Below, in pieces: positions 19,024 to 28,466 of a stretch of 64,000 bases of DNA. The position numbers and the translations under genes were made by a program. The DNA is from Betaproteobacteria bacterium (lineage in GTDB: Bacteria > Pseudomonadota > Gammaproteobacteria > Burkholderiales > Casimicrobiaceae): contig READ01000020.1 of NCBI GenBank assembly GCA_004293675.1, positions 1-64,000 of the forward strand, in the 5' to 3' direction. The notes beneath the pieces are model-generated. The model saw nothing but the letters and a program-made list of their open reading frames with translations, was not told the origin of the DNA and did not search any database. The stretch's first letter is position 1; every line of letters begins with the position of its first letter.

Positions 19024-19029
19024 TATAAT
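19024..19029 (+). promoter_or_regulatory. -10 box for tRNA-Leu
   Basis: A perfect TATAAT lies 18 bp before the mature tRNA 5' end, in the expected place. No convincing -35 box is seen (TTTCGT at 17-bp spacing is weak). Confidence 0.6.
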
Positions 19030-19047
19030 CTCTGTCTGATCTGAAAT

Positions 19048-19413
<366 letters not shown>

Positions 19414-19577
19414 GTGGCCAAGGTTGCTTGAGACGCGGCTGTTGCATGTCGTTGCTGCGCGGCGCGTTGAAGCCGACCTTCATCGCGCCACGCTACAACG
19501 GGCAATGAAATCGTGGCCTGTTGGCGCGGTGATTGATGCTGTCCATCACGCTCGCCAGCGAAGAACGCCAGCCTGCT

Positions 19578-20570
19578 TCAGACATCCGCGTGCTCCGTGC
19601 TGTGACTATGGATGTGGATGATTTGCGCCGCAGCGGTGCGCAGCGCGTCGCGCAGCGACTCGGGCGCAAGCACTTCGACTTCAGGGCCGATCCCCAGCAG
19701 CAGGCGCGCCGCGTGCTCGATGTTCTCGATGGGCAAAACCAGCGTCGCCCAGTCGTCGGCGTCCGGCTCGCTCGCGTTGCTCACGGCAAGCTTTGCGAAT
19801 CGTCCCATTTCCGACAGTCGAAATCGACCGATTTTTGATGCACGTAGCGTCGCTTGTTCACGCCGCAAACCGGCTTCGAAACGCACCGTTGATGCCCGCC
19901 AATACTCGGCCAGATTAAAGTCGTGTGGTGGCGTAAAACGCGCGTCCAACACGGTGTGCTCCATGATGTTGACCACCTTAAACGTGCGTGGCGAGAGCTC
20001 TGTTGCGATTCGAGATGCCACCAGATACCAAGCCCCTGCCTTCAACACCAAACCCAGCGGCCAAACTCGCCATTCACGCCGCCCCGACCAGCTCTCGTAG
20101 CGCATCAACAGCGCACGCGCATCGAGCACCGCCCGCGCGATGGCGGGCAGCTGCGGCACAGCGTCAGAGTCGCGATACCAATCCAGCGCATCAACGTGAA
20201 ATCGCTCGCTGATGCGCTGAGCGCTGTCTCGCCCGGTCGTGGGAAGCGCAGCCATCAACTTCCTGCCCGCCATCTTGGCGGCCTGCCCCATGCCGAGCGC
20301 CGTTGCGGCGTCGGGCAGACCAATCATCAGCATTGCCTCCGCCTCATCGCTGGCGAGCCCCGTGAGTTGCGTGCGATAACCGCCCTGCAACTGAAAGCCG
20401 CCGCCCGGCCCCCGATCACTCAGCACCGGCACGCCAGAGGCGGCAAGCTCGTCGACGTCACGATAAATGGTGCGCACCGAGACTTCGAACTCGGCCGCCA
20501 ACGCGTCCGCCGTTTGCCGCCCACGCAATTGCAAGAGCATCAAGATCGATAGCAGTCGGCTGGCACGCAT
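19578..20570 (-). CDS. YafY-type HTH / WYL-domain transcriptional regulator
   Basis: 330-aa regulator. The N-terminal HTH-11 winged helix (RLLSILMLLQLRGRQTADAL, then VSVRTIYRDVDEL) is followed by a WYL ligand-binding domain (about 140-235, including GLVLKAGAWYLVA) and a WCX C-terminal extension. Such proteins are usually repressors or activators of an adjacent gene and often respond to nucleotides or DNA-related ligands. It is divergent from the DUF1579-type gene at 20667 with a 96-bp shared promoter region, so that gene is the best target guess. Confidence 0.92.
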   Translation of the reverse strand: MRASRLLSILMLLQLRGRQTADALAAEFEVSVRTIYRDVDELAASGVPVLSDRGPGGGFQLQGGYRTQLTGLASDEAEAMLMIGLPDAATALGMGQAAKMAGRKLMAALPTTGRDSAQRISERFHVDALDWYRDSDAVPQLPAIARAVLDARALLMRYESWSGRREWRVWPLGLVLKAGAWYLVASRIATELSPRTFKVVNIMEHTVLDARFTPPHDFNLAEYWRASTVRFEAGLRREQATLRASKIGRFRLSEMGRFAKLAVSNASEPDADDWATLVLPIENIEHAARLLLGIGPEVEVLAPESLRDALRTAAAQIIHIHSHSTEHADV

Positions 20571-20666
20571 GAGTTGATTGTCGCCGAAATATCCTGACGC
20601 GCAATGTCAGTATTAGCCACGTAAAACGAAGCCTGTGTGATTCGACACCCAACGTAGGAGAAAAAC

Positions 20667-21269
20667 GTGAACAACCAACCATCCAGTCCACCCCGCCGCG
20701 AGCTGCTACAGGCCGCCGCCCTCGCCGCAGTGACCCAGCTTGCGGGAACGGAAACGGCATCGGCCACCACGACCGCGCCAACGCCATCCGCCACGGTCAC
20801 CGCCACGCCAACCCCCGGCAAACCGGGTGACTTCGATTTTCTCACCGGCGAGTGGAAGATCAAAAATCGCCGCCTGAAAAACCCGGCCACCAAAGAGTGG
20901 GATGAATACCCCGGCGAGGCCACGGTTTGGTCGATTTTGGGCGGCGTGTGCAGTATCGAAGAGCTGCGCATTCCAGCCCGCAGTTTCAGCGGCATGGGTT
21001 TGCGGCTGCTGGATGTGGAAAAGCGTGTCTGGTCGGATCATTGGGTGAACGCCAAAAGTGGCGTGGTCGGCGCGCCCGGCGTCACCGGGAGCTTTGAAAA
21101 AGGCGCGGGCATTTTCATCTCAACTGATGAAGAAAACGGCAAACCCGTGCGGTATCGCGGCCTGTGGGATGGCATCACCAAAACGTCGTGCCGCTGGAGC
21201 CAGTCCGTGTCGAGGGACGACGGCAAAACCTGGGGCGACATTTGGCTGATGCAATGGACGCGCGTTTGA
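20667..21269 (+). CDS. DUF1579-type exported protein
   Basis: 200-aa protein with a twin-arginine-like N-terminus (PRRELLQAAALAAVTQLAG) and a Thr/Pro-rich linker, then a beta-rich domain beginning GDFDFLTGEWKIKNRRL and ending DDGKTWGDIWLMQWTR. These features match DUF1579 or a close lipocalin-like calycin family. Function is unknown. It lies 13 bp upstream of the GFA-family gene, suggesting a bicistron, and is divergent from a YafY/WYL regulator that may control it. Confidence 0.8.
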   Translation: MNNQPSSPPRRELLQAAALAAVTQLAGTETASATTTAPTPSATVTATPTPGKPGDFDFLTGEWKIKNRRLKNPATKEWDEYPGEATVWSILGGVCSIEELRIPARSFSGMGLRLLDVEKRVWSDHWVNAKSGVVGAPGVTGSFEKGAGIFISTDEENGKPVRYRGLWDGITKTSCRWSQSVSRDDGKTWGDIWLMQWTRV

Positions 21270-21282
21270 TGACATTGCGACG

Positions 21283-21834
21283 ATGACGCGCAAATCTCTC
21301 ACCACCGCCCACGGCGGCGGCTGTGCCTGCGGCCACGTTCGCTACCTCATGCACGACGCGCCGATGTTCGTGCATTGCTGCCACTGCACCCGCTGCCAAC
21401 GCGAAACCGGCGGTCCGTTCGCGCACCACGCGATGATCGAATTCACGGCGTTTTCGGTGCTCGAAGGCGAGCCCGAATTCGTGCTGGTGCCCACCGACAG
21501 CGGCGGCAAACATTGGGTGGCGCGCTGCCCGCACTGCCGCACCGCACTGTGGAACGAACACGGCAGCCGCCGCGCCATCACACGCTACGTGCGTGTTGGC
21601 ACGCTCGACGCGCCGAGCCAATTTCCGCCGCTCGCGCACATCTATGTTCGCTCAAAACAACCGTGGCTAACACTTGAAGACGGCGCGCCACAGTTTGCGG
21701 GCTACTACGATGCCGCGAAAGCGTGGCCGCAGGAAAGTCTCGCTCGATACGCATCTGCAAAGACTGCGAGAGTGCACGAACGTGCAAAGAGCGGGGCCGC
21801 TCGCCGGAAAGAGTCAACGAAGTCGACTGGGTAA
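21283..21834 (+). CDS. GFA-family (glutathione-dependent formaldehyde-activating-like) protein
   Basis: 183-aa zinc-binding protein of the GFA/CENP-V family. The expected Cys ligands are present: CACG near residue 11, CCHCTRC near 30, and CPHC near 82, with family motif FAHHAMIEF after the CxxC cluster. Family members are annotated for S-hydroxymethyl-glutathione formation, but most are biochemically uncharacterised. The last about 30 residues are basic and look non-conserved. It starts 13 bp after the DUF1579-type gene. Confidence 0.88.
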   Translation: MTRKSLTTAHGGGCACGHVRYLMHDAPMFVHCCHCTRCQRETGGPFAHHAMIEFTAFSVLEGEPEFVLVPTDSGGKHWVARCPHCRTALWNEHGSRRAITRYVRVGTLDAPSQFPPLAHIYVRSKQPWLTLEDGAPQFAGYYDAAKAWPQESLARYASAKTARVHERAKSGAARRKESTKSTG

Positions 21835-22009
21835 ATTGCCACAGCGTCAGATCGCGCTCGAACGCGTCTCGCCTTCGTCCTAAAACTTTTTGAATCGCTG
21901 GAAATGGGTGTTGGCTTCGAAGTGACGTAAGTCATCGTCCATTTCAACCTGCACTATTGCCCCGTAAATCCGGAGCCAAACCCCGAGCCCTCTGCACAAC
22001 TAGCTCGGC

Positions 22010-22175
22010 GCACAGAAAGCACCCCCACTCGTCATTCCCGCCCAACGACCGGCTCAGGATAAACCTCGCTGCGCTCGAGCGAGAATCCATGGTGAGTTGA
22101 GCCAAATCAATGACTTGGGGAGCCACTTCTTTTATCCACGATGGATTCCCGCCTCCGCGGGAACGACAGAAAAGG
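22010..22175. repeat. REP-type inverted repeat in long intergenic region
   Basis: CATTCCCGCCC...GAATCCATGGTGAGTT (from about 22034) and, in inverse, ATCCACGATGGATTCCCGCC...CGGGAACGAC (to about 22169) form an imperfect inverted pair of the widespread ATTCCCGC type. The unit CCCGCCTCCGCGGG is itself a hairpin. The rest of 21835-22606 holds palindrome A and otherwise no gene I can support. Confidence 0.7.
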
Positions 22176-22228
22176 GAGTTGTGGAGAGGCCTCTCTCCTG
22201 AACACCCCTGTGTAAAACAGCAATGTGT

Positions 22229-22324
22229 ATAAAAGCCTTATAAAATATGGCTTATAAAAAATTTTAGTTATTTATCGAAATATGCGTAAAATTATCTATA
22301 AGCGTTATTTATTAAGGCTTACAT
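22229..22324. repeat. AT-rich palindrome A (96 bp)
   Basis: Arms 22229-22256 and 22297-22324 are imperfect inverted repeats (AAGCCTTATAAAATATGGC against AAGCCTTAATAAATAACGC in reverse complement) around a roughly 40-bp AT-rich loop that itself contains a small TTATCGAAATA hairpin. It is a member of the dispersed family also found at 31268, 38399, 46239, 54543, 58883 and 62912. Confidence 0.8.
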
Positions 22325-22606
22325 AGAATTAGCCGCTATCCCACAGAGAAAACTGTCCACTGCGTTGTTTGCTTTCGCGAGCGGGCGCGCGTCCGATCTC
22401 TCGTGATCGTTTCCTTCAGGCACGACCTGTTGCAACCTACACGTTTGCCATGAAGCCGATCGCTGTGTCCGTACCCGTCCGCTAAAGTGTTTGCCACCGC
22501 GCCGATCGCGCAGCAGCGCCGCTCCACTGAACGGATCCGCCGCCCAATCATTGATGATCGCAGCCGCAAGGAAGCCCAGTCCGCCCGTCACCACGAGAGC
22601 GCGCGC

Positions 22607-23734
22607 CTACGCGTGGAGCGCGACCAGCTGATTGCGCACAACCTGAGTCGCGCGCTCGGCCGGTGGGTTTGCGCTGTCGCAGGCTCGAATCAATTCGCGA
22701 TCAGCGTTGGCGGGGCGTAGCAACCCGAATAAGTTCTTCGAGTCCGCAAGCAGGGGCATCAACGGCAATTCTCCAACGTTTCCGTCACACGTCGCTTCTT
22801 CATACAGGTAGCGCAGTGCCGAGTAGTCTTCGATCGCGAAGCCCACTGAATCGAAAAATGTGATGTCTTCATTGCTAGCGCGTCCGGTGGCGTTGCCATT
22901 GAGCACGTTCCACAACTCGGTGACAGCGAACTCCGTGGGCATTTGCTGCAAGTCACCTTCGATGCGGGTTTGCGGCTCGTATTCGACGAACACTTTGGCG
23001 GCGCGAAGTACCTCTGAGTGAATTTCGGTTTTACCGGGGCAATCGCCGCCGACACCATTGATGTGCATGCCGGGCTCGAGCATGTCGGGTGTGATGATCG
23101 TGGCGTTGGTTTTGTCCGCCGTGACAGTGGTGATGATGTCGGCACCTCTCACCGCTTCGCGGACGCTTTCGCAGGCGACGGCGGTCAGCCCCATTGCTCG
23201 CAAATTGGCGATGAGCTTGTGTGTTGCTGCCACATCGGTATCGAACAGTCGAAACGTATCGATGCCCATAATTTCTGCAAAGGCGAGTGCTTGAAACTCG
23301 CTCTGTGCACCATTGCCGATAATGGCCATCGTTTTGCTGTTTTTACGGGCAAGCGCTCGAGCGGCCATCGCCGAGGTTGCGGCGGTTCGGAGCGCGGTGG
23401 TTAGCGTCATTTCAGAGAGCAGCAGCGGCATGCCGGTATCAACGTCAGCGAGTACGCCAAACGCCATCACCGTGGGCAAATTACGCAAACCGTTCTTCGG
23501 ATGCCCGTTGACGTACTTGAAGGCGTAGCGCTTTGCATCGCTCACCGGCATCAACTCAATCACGCCGTCGGGCGAATGGTTGGCAACGCGTGGCGATTTG
23601 TCGAATTCGCTCCAGCGCCTAAAGTCCTCCTCGATGGCCTCGGTCATTTCACGAAGCACGCGGCGAATACCTCGTTGCCGCACGAGCATTGCAACATCAA
23701 CGGGGGACAGGAACATGGGTTGGCGAAAAGTCAT
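22607..23734 (-). CDS. Ornithine cyclodeaminase family protein
   Basis: 375-aa NAD-dependent enzyme of the ornithine cyclodeaminase / mu-crystallin family; the reference reaction is ornithine to proline plus ammonia. The Rossmann motif TMAIIGNGAQSEFQALAF is at about 135-152, substrate-contact segments RYAFKYVNGHPKN and ATSAMAARALAR precede it, and the C-terminal half carries the family GVGGDCPGKTE motif. Length (about 350-380 aa) fits bacterial OCD. It is divergent from an Lrp/AsnC regulator with about 145 AT-rich bp between, a common arrangement in which the Lrp protein responds to the amino acid and controls the enzyme. Confidence 0.93.
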   Translation of the reverse strand: MTFRQPMFLSPVDVAMLVRQRGIRRVLREMTEAIEEDFRRWSEFDKSPRVANHSPDGVIELMPVSDAKRYAFKYVNGHPKNGLRNLPTVMAFGVLADVDTGMPLLLSEMTLTTALRTAATSAMAARALARKNSKTMAIIGNGAQSEFQALAFAEIMGIDTFRLFDTDVAATHKLIANLRAMGLTAVACESVREAVRGADIITTVTADKTNATIITPDMLEPGMHINGVGGDCPGKTEIHSEVLRAAKVFVEYEPQTRIEGDLQQMPTEFAVTELWNVLNGNATGRASNEDITFFDSVGFAIEDYSALRYLYEEATCDGNVGELPLMPLLADSKNLFGLLRPANADRELIRACDSANPPAERATQVVRNQLVALHA

Positions 23735-23879
23735 GATGCGTTCGATAGGCAGATTGCGTACGGAGAGTTTTGATGTGAGGATTGTGAGCGCTTAGCGCGT
23801 CAATTCATATCGTCAAAAATGCATAATAAATGGCACAAAAATGACGTTTTAATAGGTACAAATTGCTAAAATGTGATTT

Positions 23880-24305
23880 ATGGATGAAACTGACCATAAA
23901 TTAATCTCGATGCTTCGCGCCGACGCGCGGGTGACGGTCGCCACCATGGCGCATCGCTTGGGCGTAGCGCGAGGCACAGTGACCAACCGGATTGCCAAGC
24001 TCGAGGCGCAGGGAATCATCGTCGGCTACACCGTACGGTTACGTCCCGATGTGCAACCCAATCAAATTACGGCGTGGATGAGCATCGCGGTGGAGGGGAA
24101 TCAAACGCGGCGCGTGATAGCTGATTTGCTGGGCGAGCCATCGGTGTCGACGCTGCATGACACCAACGGTCGTTGGGACTTACTAGCGCAGCTCAGAGCC
24201 GAAAATTTGGCAGAAATTTCTAAAGCGCTGGAGCGGATTCGGTTGATTAAGGGCATCAGCAATACCGAGACGAGTATTCATCTGGTGACTTACCGGGCTA
24301 GCTAG
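23880..24305 (+). CDS. Lrp/AsnC-family regulator, stop codon supplied by MITE target site
   Basis: 141-aa regulator with an N-terminal HTH (DETDHKLISMLRADARVTVA, then LGVARGTVTNRIAKLEAQG) and a C-terminal RAM/ligand domain (VGYTVRLRPD through TETSIHLVTY). It is slightly short for the family (about 150 aa). Its stop TAG (24303-24305) is the 3' part of CTAG, directly abutting the terminal inverted repeat of a 198-bp mobile element; the original end may have been a few residues longer. It is divergent from ornithine cyclodeaminase, its likely target. Confidence 0.9.
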   Translation: MDETDHKLISMLRADARVTVATMAHRLGVARGTVTNRIAKLEAQGIIVGYTVRLRPDVQPNQITAWMSIAVEGNQTRRVIADLLGEPSVSTLHDTNGRWDLLAQLRAENLAEISKALERIRLIKGISNTETSIHLVTYRAS

Positions 24306-24503
24306 GGAGACGCTGATCAAATGCCCATCGAGCATCGCATCCTTGGACTTGGGCCCGGTCGTAAACTTGCGACCAGCGGGTCGCCGCTGCATCGAAAATG
24401 CATCGAAAATGCTCGCCATAGCGCCGCTATGCCTCGCATTTGTCGATTTCGCACTCGATCCCAATCCAAGGCGCGCTGCTCGCGGGATTTAATCAGCGTC
24501 TCC
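24306..24503. mobile_element. 198-bp MITE, IS5-type, CTAG target duplication
   Basis: Terminal inverted repeats GGAGACGCTGATCAAAT (24306-24322) and ATTTAATCAGCGTCTCC (24487-24503) differ at one position, and similarity extends inward imperfectly for about 50 bp. CTAG flanks both ends (24302-24305 and 24504-24507), a 4-bp YTAR-type duplication typical of IS5-subgroup transposition. There is no coding capacity. A tandem GCATCGAAAAT pair lies inside. A lone right end is at 62781-62813. Confidence 0.82.
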
Positions 24504-24617
24504 CTAGCGAGGCTCCACGCGCTCGGCGTGACTCGGCTGGCTGAGCGCGCGAACTCAACCACGGCTTGATCGTTTTTGGGACAGACACTGTCAGCGTCAC
24601 CGCGCGATAATGTCCCC

Positions 24618-25313
24618 ATGAACTTCATCATTGCCCCCGCACCCACGACTTCGCTTGCGATCACAGGCACTGATCAACGGTTCCCGATTCGTCGCGTTTA
24701 CTGCGTAGGACGAAACTACGTCGAGCACGCGGTAGAAATGGGCTTCACCGGCCGCGAGCCGCCGTTCTTTTTCATGAAACCCGCGGATGCCGTCGTGCCC
24801 GCGGCCATGGGCGATTCGTTAACGATCGACTACCCCGCACTTACCAAAAACTATCACCACGAAGTTGAACTGGTCGTGGCCATCGACAGGGGCGGAAAGA
24901 ACATTCGCGCGGCTGAAGCGCACAAACACATCTTCGGCTATGCCGTAGGGCTAGACATGACGCGGCGTGACTTACAGGGCGAATGCAAAAAGCAAGGTCG
25001 CCCGTGGGAGATCGGTAAAGCCGTCGATCAGTCGGCGCCCATCGGCGCAATCACGCCAAAATCTGCGTGCGGCGAGTTGATTTCAGGTGAAATCGTGTTG
25101 ACCGTCAATGGCAAAACGACGCAGAAAAGCGACATTAACAAACTCATTTGGACCATCAACGAGGTCATCGAACATCTGAGCGCCGCGTGGGAATTGCAGC
25201 CCGGCGACATCATCATGACTGGCACGCCCGAGGGCGTGGCAGCGGTCGTGTCGGGTGACGTGATGGTGGCGAGCTGTGCGGGATTACAGCCACTGACCGT
25301 GCACCTGAGCTAG
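24618..25313 (+). CDS. Fumarylacetoacetate hydrolase (FAH) family protein
   Basis: About 231-aa FAH-fold enzyme. Motifs visible: YCVGRNYVEHAVEMG, PPFFFMKPADAVV, the metal-ligand region NYHHEVELVVAID, GYAVGLDMTRRDLQ, and the C-terminal GDIIMTGTPEGVAAV. Members include fumarylpyruvate hydrolase, acylpyruvases and 2-hydroxyhepta-dienedioate isomerase, all acting on C-C bonds next to carbonyls. The short length and GRNYxxHAxEMG opening fit the fumarylpyruvate hydrolase/acylpyruvase subgroup, but this is not proof of substrate. ATG 24618 is preferred over an upstream in-frame TTG. Confidence 0.9.
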   Translation: MNFIIAPAPTTSLAITGTDQRFPIRRVYCVGRNYVEHAVEMGFTGREPPFFFMKPADAVVPAAMGDSLTIDYPALTKNYHHEVELVVAIDRGGKNIRAAEAHKHIFGYAVGLDMTRRDLQGECKKQGRPWEIGKAVDQSAPIGAITPKSACGELISGEIVLTVNGKTTQKSDINKLIWTINEVIEHLSAAWELQPGDIIMTGTPEGVAAVVSGDVMVASCAGLQPLTVHLS

Positions 25314-25493
25314 TCCTCTCAGCAAACCGATGGACGGCGTGCTGTTGCATTAAAGGGTGCGATACTTCCGAGTATCCATCCACTTCAAGCTGCGGCTCGA
25401 TAGACTTTGATGACTGCTGCACGACCTAACCAACCGCCTTTTCTGGCTCTTATTGTCTGCCGCGCTGAGCGATTTTTACTGTTCGCACAGCAA

Positions 25494-27416
25494 ATGGGCA
25501 CAGCGGCAGCGAAGCTCTTTGCCGTAGCCGTTGTTTTGCAATGGTCTTTGGGCGGCGCTGCGCTGGCTGCCAACGCGTCACCGTCAAAGCCCTCCGAAAA
25601 CGCGGCTCCTGCCCTTGTTGTGCCGATTCAAACGGGCGTCTGGACGCACGCGCTGTCGGCCTACCAACCGCCCAAGTATCCCGCGAACTTCACGCACTTT
25701 GAGTACGTGAACCCATCAGCGCCCAAGGGCGGCAAGCTGCGTTTGGCCAACCCAGATCGCCGCAGCAGCTTCGACAAACTCAATCCCTTCACGATCAAGG
25801 GCGTGGCTCCCGCCGCGATGGAGATCTTCGTGTTTGAGCGATTGGGAACGTTTGCGATGGACGAGCCCAAATCGATGTACGGCTTGCTGGCTGAATCAAT
25901 GTTTGTCGCCCCCGACTTGTCATCGATCAGTTTTCGAATTCATCCACTGGCGCGATTTAGCAATGGCGATCCGGTGTTACCCGACGATGTTATCGATAGC
26001 TTTAACCGGCTCAAGGGCAAGCTAGTCCTTCCCACCTATGGAAGTCCGCTGTTGGGCGTTGAGCGCGCTGTGTCGGTTGACACAAAAACCGTTCGCTTCG
26101 ATCTGAAAGAGCGAAGTATCGACATCATTTTCACCTTGGGCGACATGCCTATTTTTTCGCGCAAATGGGGTGCTGGAAAGCCGCTCTCCGAGGTGGTTAC
26201 AGACCAGCCGATTGCCAGTGGTCCCTACATCATTTCCTCGATGAAAATGCCCAGTCGCTTTGAGCTTCAGCTCAATCCGAAGTATTGGGCGAAAGACTTG
26301 CCGGCGCGGCGCGGGCACTTTAACTTCGAGCAGATTGTGTATCGAATGTATAAGGATCGCGATGTTGGGCGCGAGGCTTTTAAGGCGGGCGAATTCGACA
26401 TCCTGCGCGAATTGAGCGCACGGTCCTACGCTCGGCAGCACACCGGCCCCAAGTGGGATAGCGGGCAGATCATCAAATCGCGACTGGGCGTTGATACGGG
26501 CGCCATGTTGCAGGCGATCAACTTGAATTTGCGCCTGCCTCGGTTCCAAGACGTTCGTGTTCGCGAGGCCATTTCTCTGGCTTGGGACTTCGAAAACTAT
26601 AACCGCTTGGGCACCTTTGTGCGAGCCAACAGTATGTTTAACAATACGCCGTTCGCGGCCGAGGGGTTGCCATCTGCCGCAGAGCTTGCGCTGTTGGAGC
26701 CGTTTCGCGCGAGCCTGCCAAAGGAAGTTTTTGGCACCGCGTTTCGCGCTCCTCGAAACGACACGCATCCCAATGCGCTTCGCGAAAACCTCAAGCGCGC
26801 GGCGAAGCTTTTGTCTGAGGCCGGCTGGAACATCGCCGCCGATGGCAAACTGCGAAACGCCAAGGGAGAGGCGTTTTCAATCGAGTTCCTCGAACCTTCG
26901 AGCCCGGGTCGCTTCGTTGAGTTTGAGCGCAACTTGAAAATTCTTGGTATTGAGTTCAAAGAGCGGCTGGTGGATTTCGCGCTCTTCCGTAAGCGCTTAG
27001 AGGTCTTCGATTACGACATGATCATCATCGTTGAGGGTAAGTTCACGCTACCAAATCCAAGCAACCTAAGACAGAGCTACGGCAGCAAAGAGGCGGACCA
27101 AAAGGCAAGCTTCAACTATCGTGGGGTCAAGAGCCGGGCAGTTGATGCGCTGATAGAGCGCATCAAAGCGGCCACGACGATGGATGAGTTAACGGATGCA
27201 TCGCGCGCGCTGGATAGGGTGGTGATGTGGAATCACTGGCAGATTCCGATGCTGTTCACCCGATCGGAACCCACGTCGTACTGGAACAAGTTCGGTATTC
27301 CAAACGTCAAGGCTCGGTTCTTCTCGGTCGATACGCTCTTGGACGTACACAGCTTGCCGTGGCCGTTGTGGACCTGGTGGGACAAGTCGCTCGATACTCA
27401 ACCCATTGCAAAGTAA
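25494..27416 (+). CDS. yejA: Peptide ABC transporter substrate-binding protein (YejA-like)
   Basis: About 640-aa periplasmic solute-binding protein family 5 member, first gene of a yejABEF-type importer for oligopeptides (in E. coli, the route for microcin C). ATG 25494 opens a signal peptide ending GGAALAANA; earlier in-frame starts at 25407/25410 add a less plausible leader. The ANPDRRSSFDKLNPFTIKG opening and IYRMYKDRDVGREAFKAGEFD segment match YejA proteins. It lies 15 bp upstream of yejB in the same direction. Confidence 0.92.
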   Translation: MGTAAAKLFAVAVVLQWSLGGAALAANASPSKPSENAAPALVVPIQTGVWTHALSAYQPPKYPANFTHFEYVNPSAPKGGKLRLANPDRRSSFDKLNPFTIKGVAPAAMEIFVFERLGTFAMDEPKSMYGLLAESMFVAPDLSSISFRIHPLARFSNGDPVLPDDVIDSFNRLKGKLVLPTYGSPLLGVERAVSVDTKTVRFDLKERSIDIIFTLGDMPIFSRKWGAGKPLSEVVTDQPIASGPYIISSMKMPSRFELQLNPKYWAKDLPARRGHFNFEQIVYRMYKDRDVGREAFKAGEFDILRELSARSYARQHTGPKWDSGQIIKSRLGVDTGAMLQAINLNLRLPRFQDVRVREAISLAWDFENYNRLGTFVRANSMFNNTPFAAEGLPSAAELALLEPFRASLPKEVFGTAFRAPRNDTHPNALRENLKRAAKLLSEAGWNIAADGKLRNAKGEAFSIEFLEPSSPGRFVEFERNLKILGIEFKERLVDFALFRKRLEVFDYDMIIIVEGKFTLPNPSNLRQSYGSKEADQKASFNYRGVKSRAVDALIERIKAATTMDELTDASRALDRVVMWNHWQIPMLFTRSEPTSYWNKFGIPNVKARFFSVDTLLDVHSLPWPLWTWWDKSLDTQPIAK

Positions 27417-27431
27417 GGCTCACGCGCCGCC

Positions 27432-28466
27432 ATGTTGATCTATATCCTAAAGCGCATCGCGTTGATGCTTCCAACGCTACTGGGCGCGCTGACCATCACG
27501 TTTTTGGTCATTCAATTTGTGCCCGGCGGTCCGATCGATCAGATTCTCGCTGAGGCGCGAGACAGCGGCGGTGGTGACACCGGCGGTTACAGAGCGAGTC
27601 GCGATACCGACGAAAAACAAATCGCCGAGCTAAAGAAACTCTACGGCTTTGACAAGCCGGTACACATTCGCTACTTCGAGATGTTGGCGAACTTCGCGCG
27701 CTTCGATTTAGGGCGCAGCTTCATGCACAACAAGGACGTTTGGGAGCTGATCAAAGAGAAGCTCCCTGTGTCGATCAGCCTGGGACTGTGGAGCTTTCTG
27801 TTGTCGTATTTGATTTCGGTACCTCTGGGTATTTCCAAGGCGATGCGCGAAGGCTCGCGCTTCGATACCTTGACCACGTTTGCCGTGTTGGTGGGTTATG
27901 CCATTCCGGGGTTCGTACTTGGGATTTTGCTCATCGTACTGTTCGCTGGCGGGAGTTTTTGGGACGTGTTTCCGCTGCGGGGTTTGACCAGCGATAACTG
28001 GGAAGAGCTCAGTTTCATGGGAAAGGTGAAGGACTATTTTTGGCACCTCACGCTTCCGCTGATTTGCCTGTCGATCCATAGTTTTGCCGTCATTACGATG
28101 CTCACGAAAAACACCTTCGTCGAGGAAATTCGAAAGCAGTACGTGCTCGTTGCGCGTGCCAAGGGTCTGTCGCAAAAGGGCGTGCTCTATCGGCATATCT
28201 TCCGCAACGCGCTGTTGCCCTTGGTCACCCATTTTCCGGCGGCGTTCATCGGTGCATTTTTTGCCGGTTCGGTATTGATTGAAACGCTGTTTTCGCTCGA
28301 TGGCATGGGCTTGCTGGGCTACGAGGCCATCGTTCGGCGTGACTATCCGGTCGTGCTCGGAACGCTCTACTTTTTTACATTGATCGCAGTGGTAACGAAA
28401 TTGATTTCTGACATCCTGTACCGAGTCATCGATCCGCGCGTGCAGTTTGGGAGCGTGAGCAAATGA
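27432..28466 (+). CDS. yejB: Peptide ABC transporter permease YejB
   Basis: 344-aa inner-membrane permease of the DppB/OppB type. Several hydrophobic helices and the inner-membrane EAA-type loop (QYVLVARAKGLSQKGVLYRHIFRNALLPL) are visible, and the IQFVPGGPIDQILAE opening is typical of YejB. An extended periplasmic segment after the first helix is normal for this subfamily. Its stop overlaps the yejE start by 4 bp, which implies translational coupling. Confidence 0.95.
   Translation: MLIYILKRIALMLPTLLGALTITFLVIQFVPGGPIDQILAEARDSGGGDTGGYRASRDTDEKQIAELKKLYGFDKPVHIRYFEMLANFARFDLGRSFMHNKDVWELIKEKLPVSISLGLWSFLLSYLISVPLGISKAMREGSRFDTLTTFAVLVGYAIPGFVLGILLIVLFAGGSFWDVFPLRGLTSDNWEELSFMGKVKDYFWHLTLPLICLSIHSFAVITMLTKNTFVEEIRKQYVLVARAKGLSQKGVLYRHIFRNALLPLVTHFPAAFIGAFFAGSVLIETLFSLDGMGLLGYEAIVRRDYPVVLGTLYFFTLIAVVTKLISDILYRVIDPRVQFGSVSK

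Noticed and set aside
22319-22594. 91-codon minus-strand frame beside ornithine cyclodeaminase
   Set aside because: A hydrophobic start (TGGLGFLAAAIIND) looked protein-like, but the rest is Arg/Ser-rich and it overlaps palindrome A; no family could be named.
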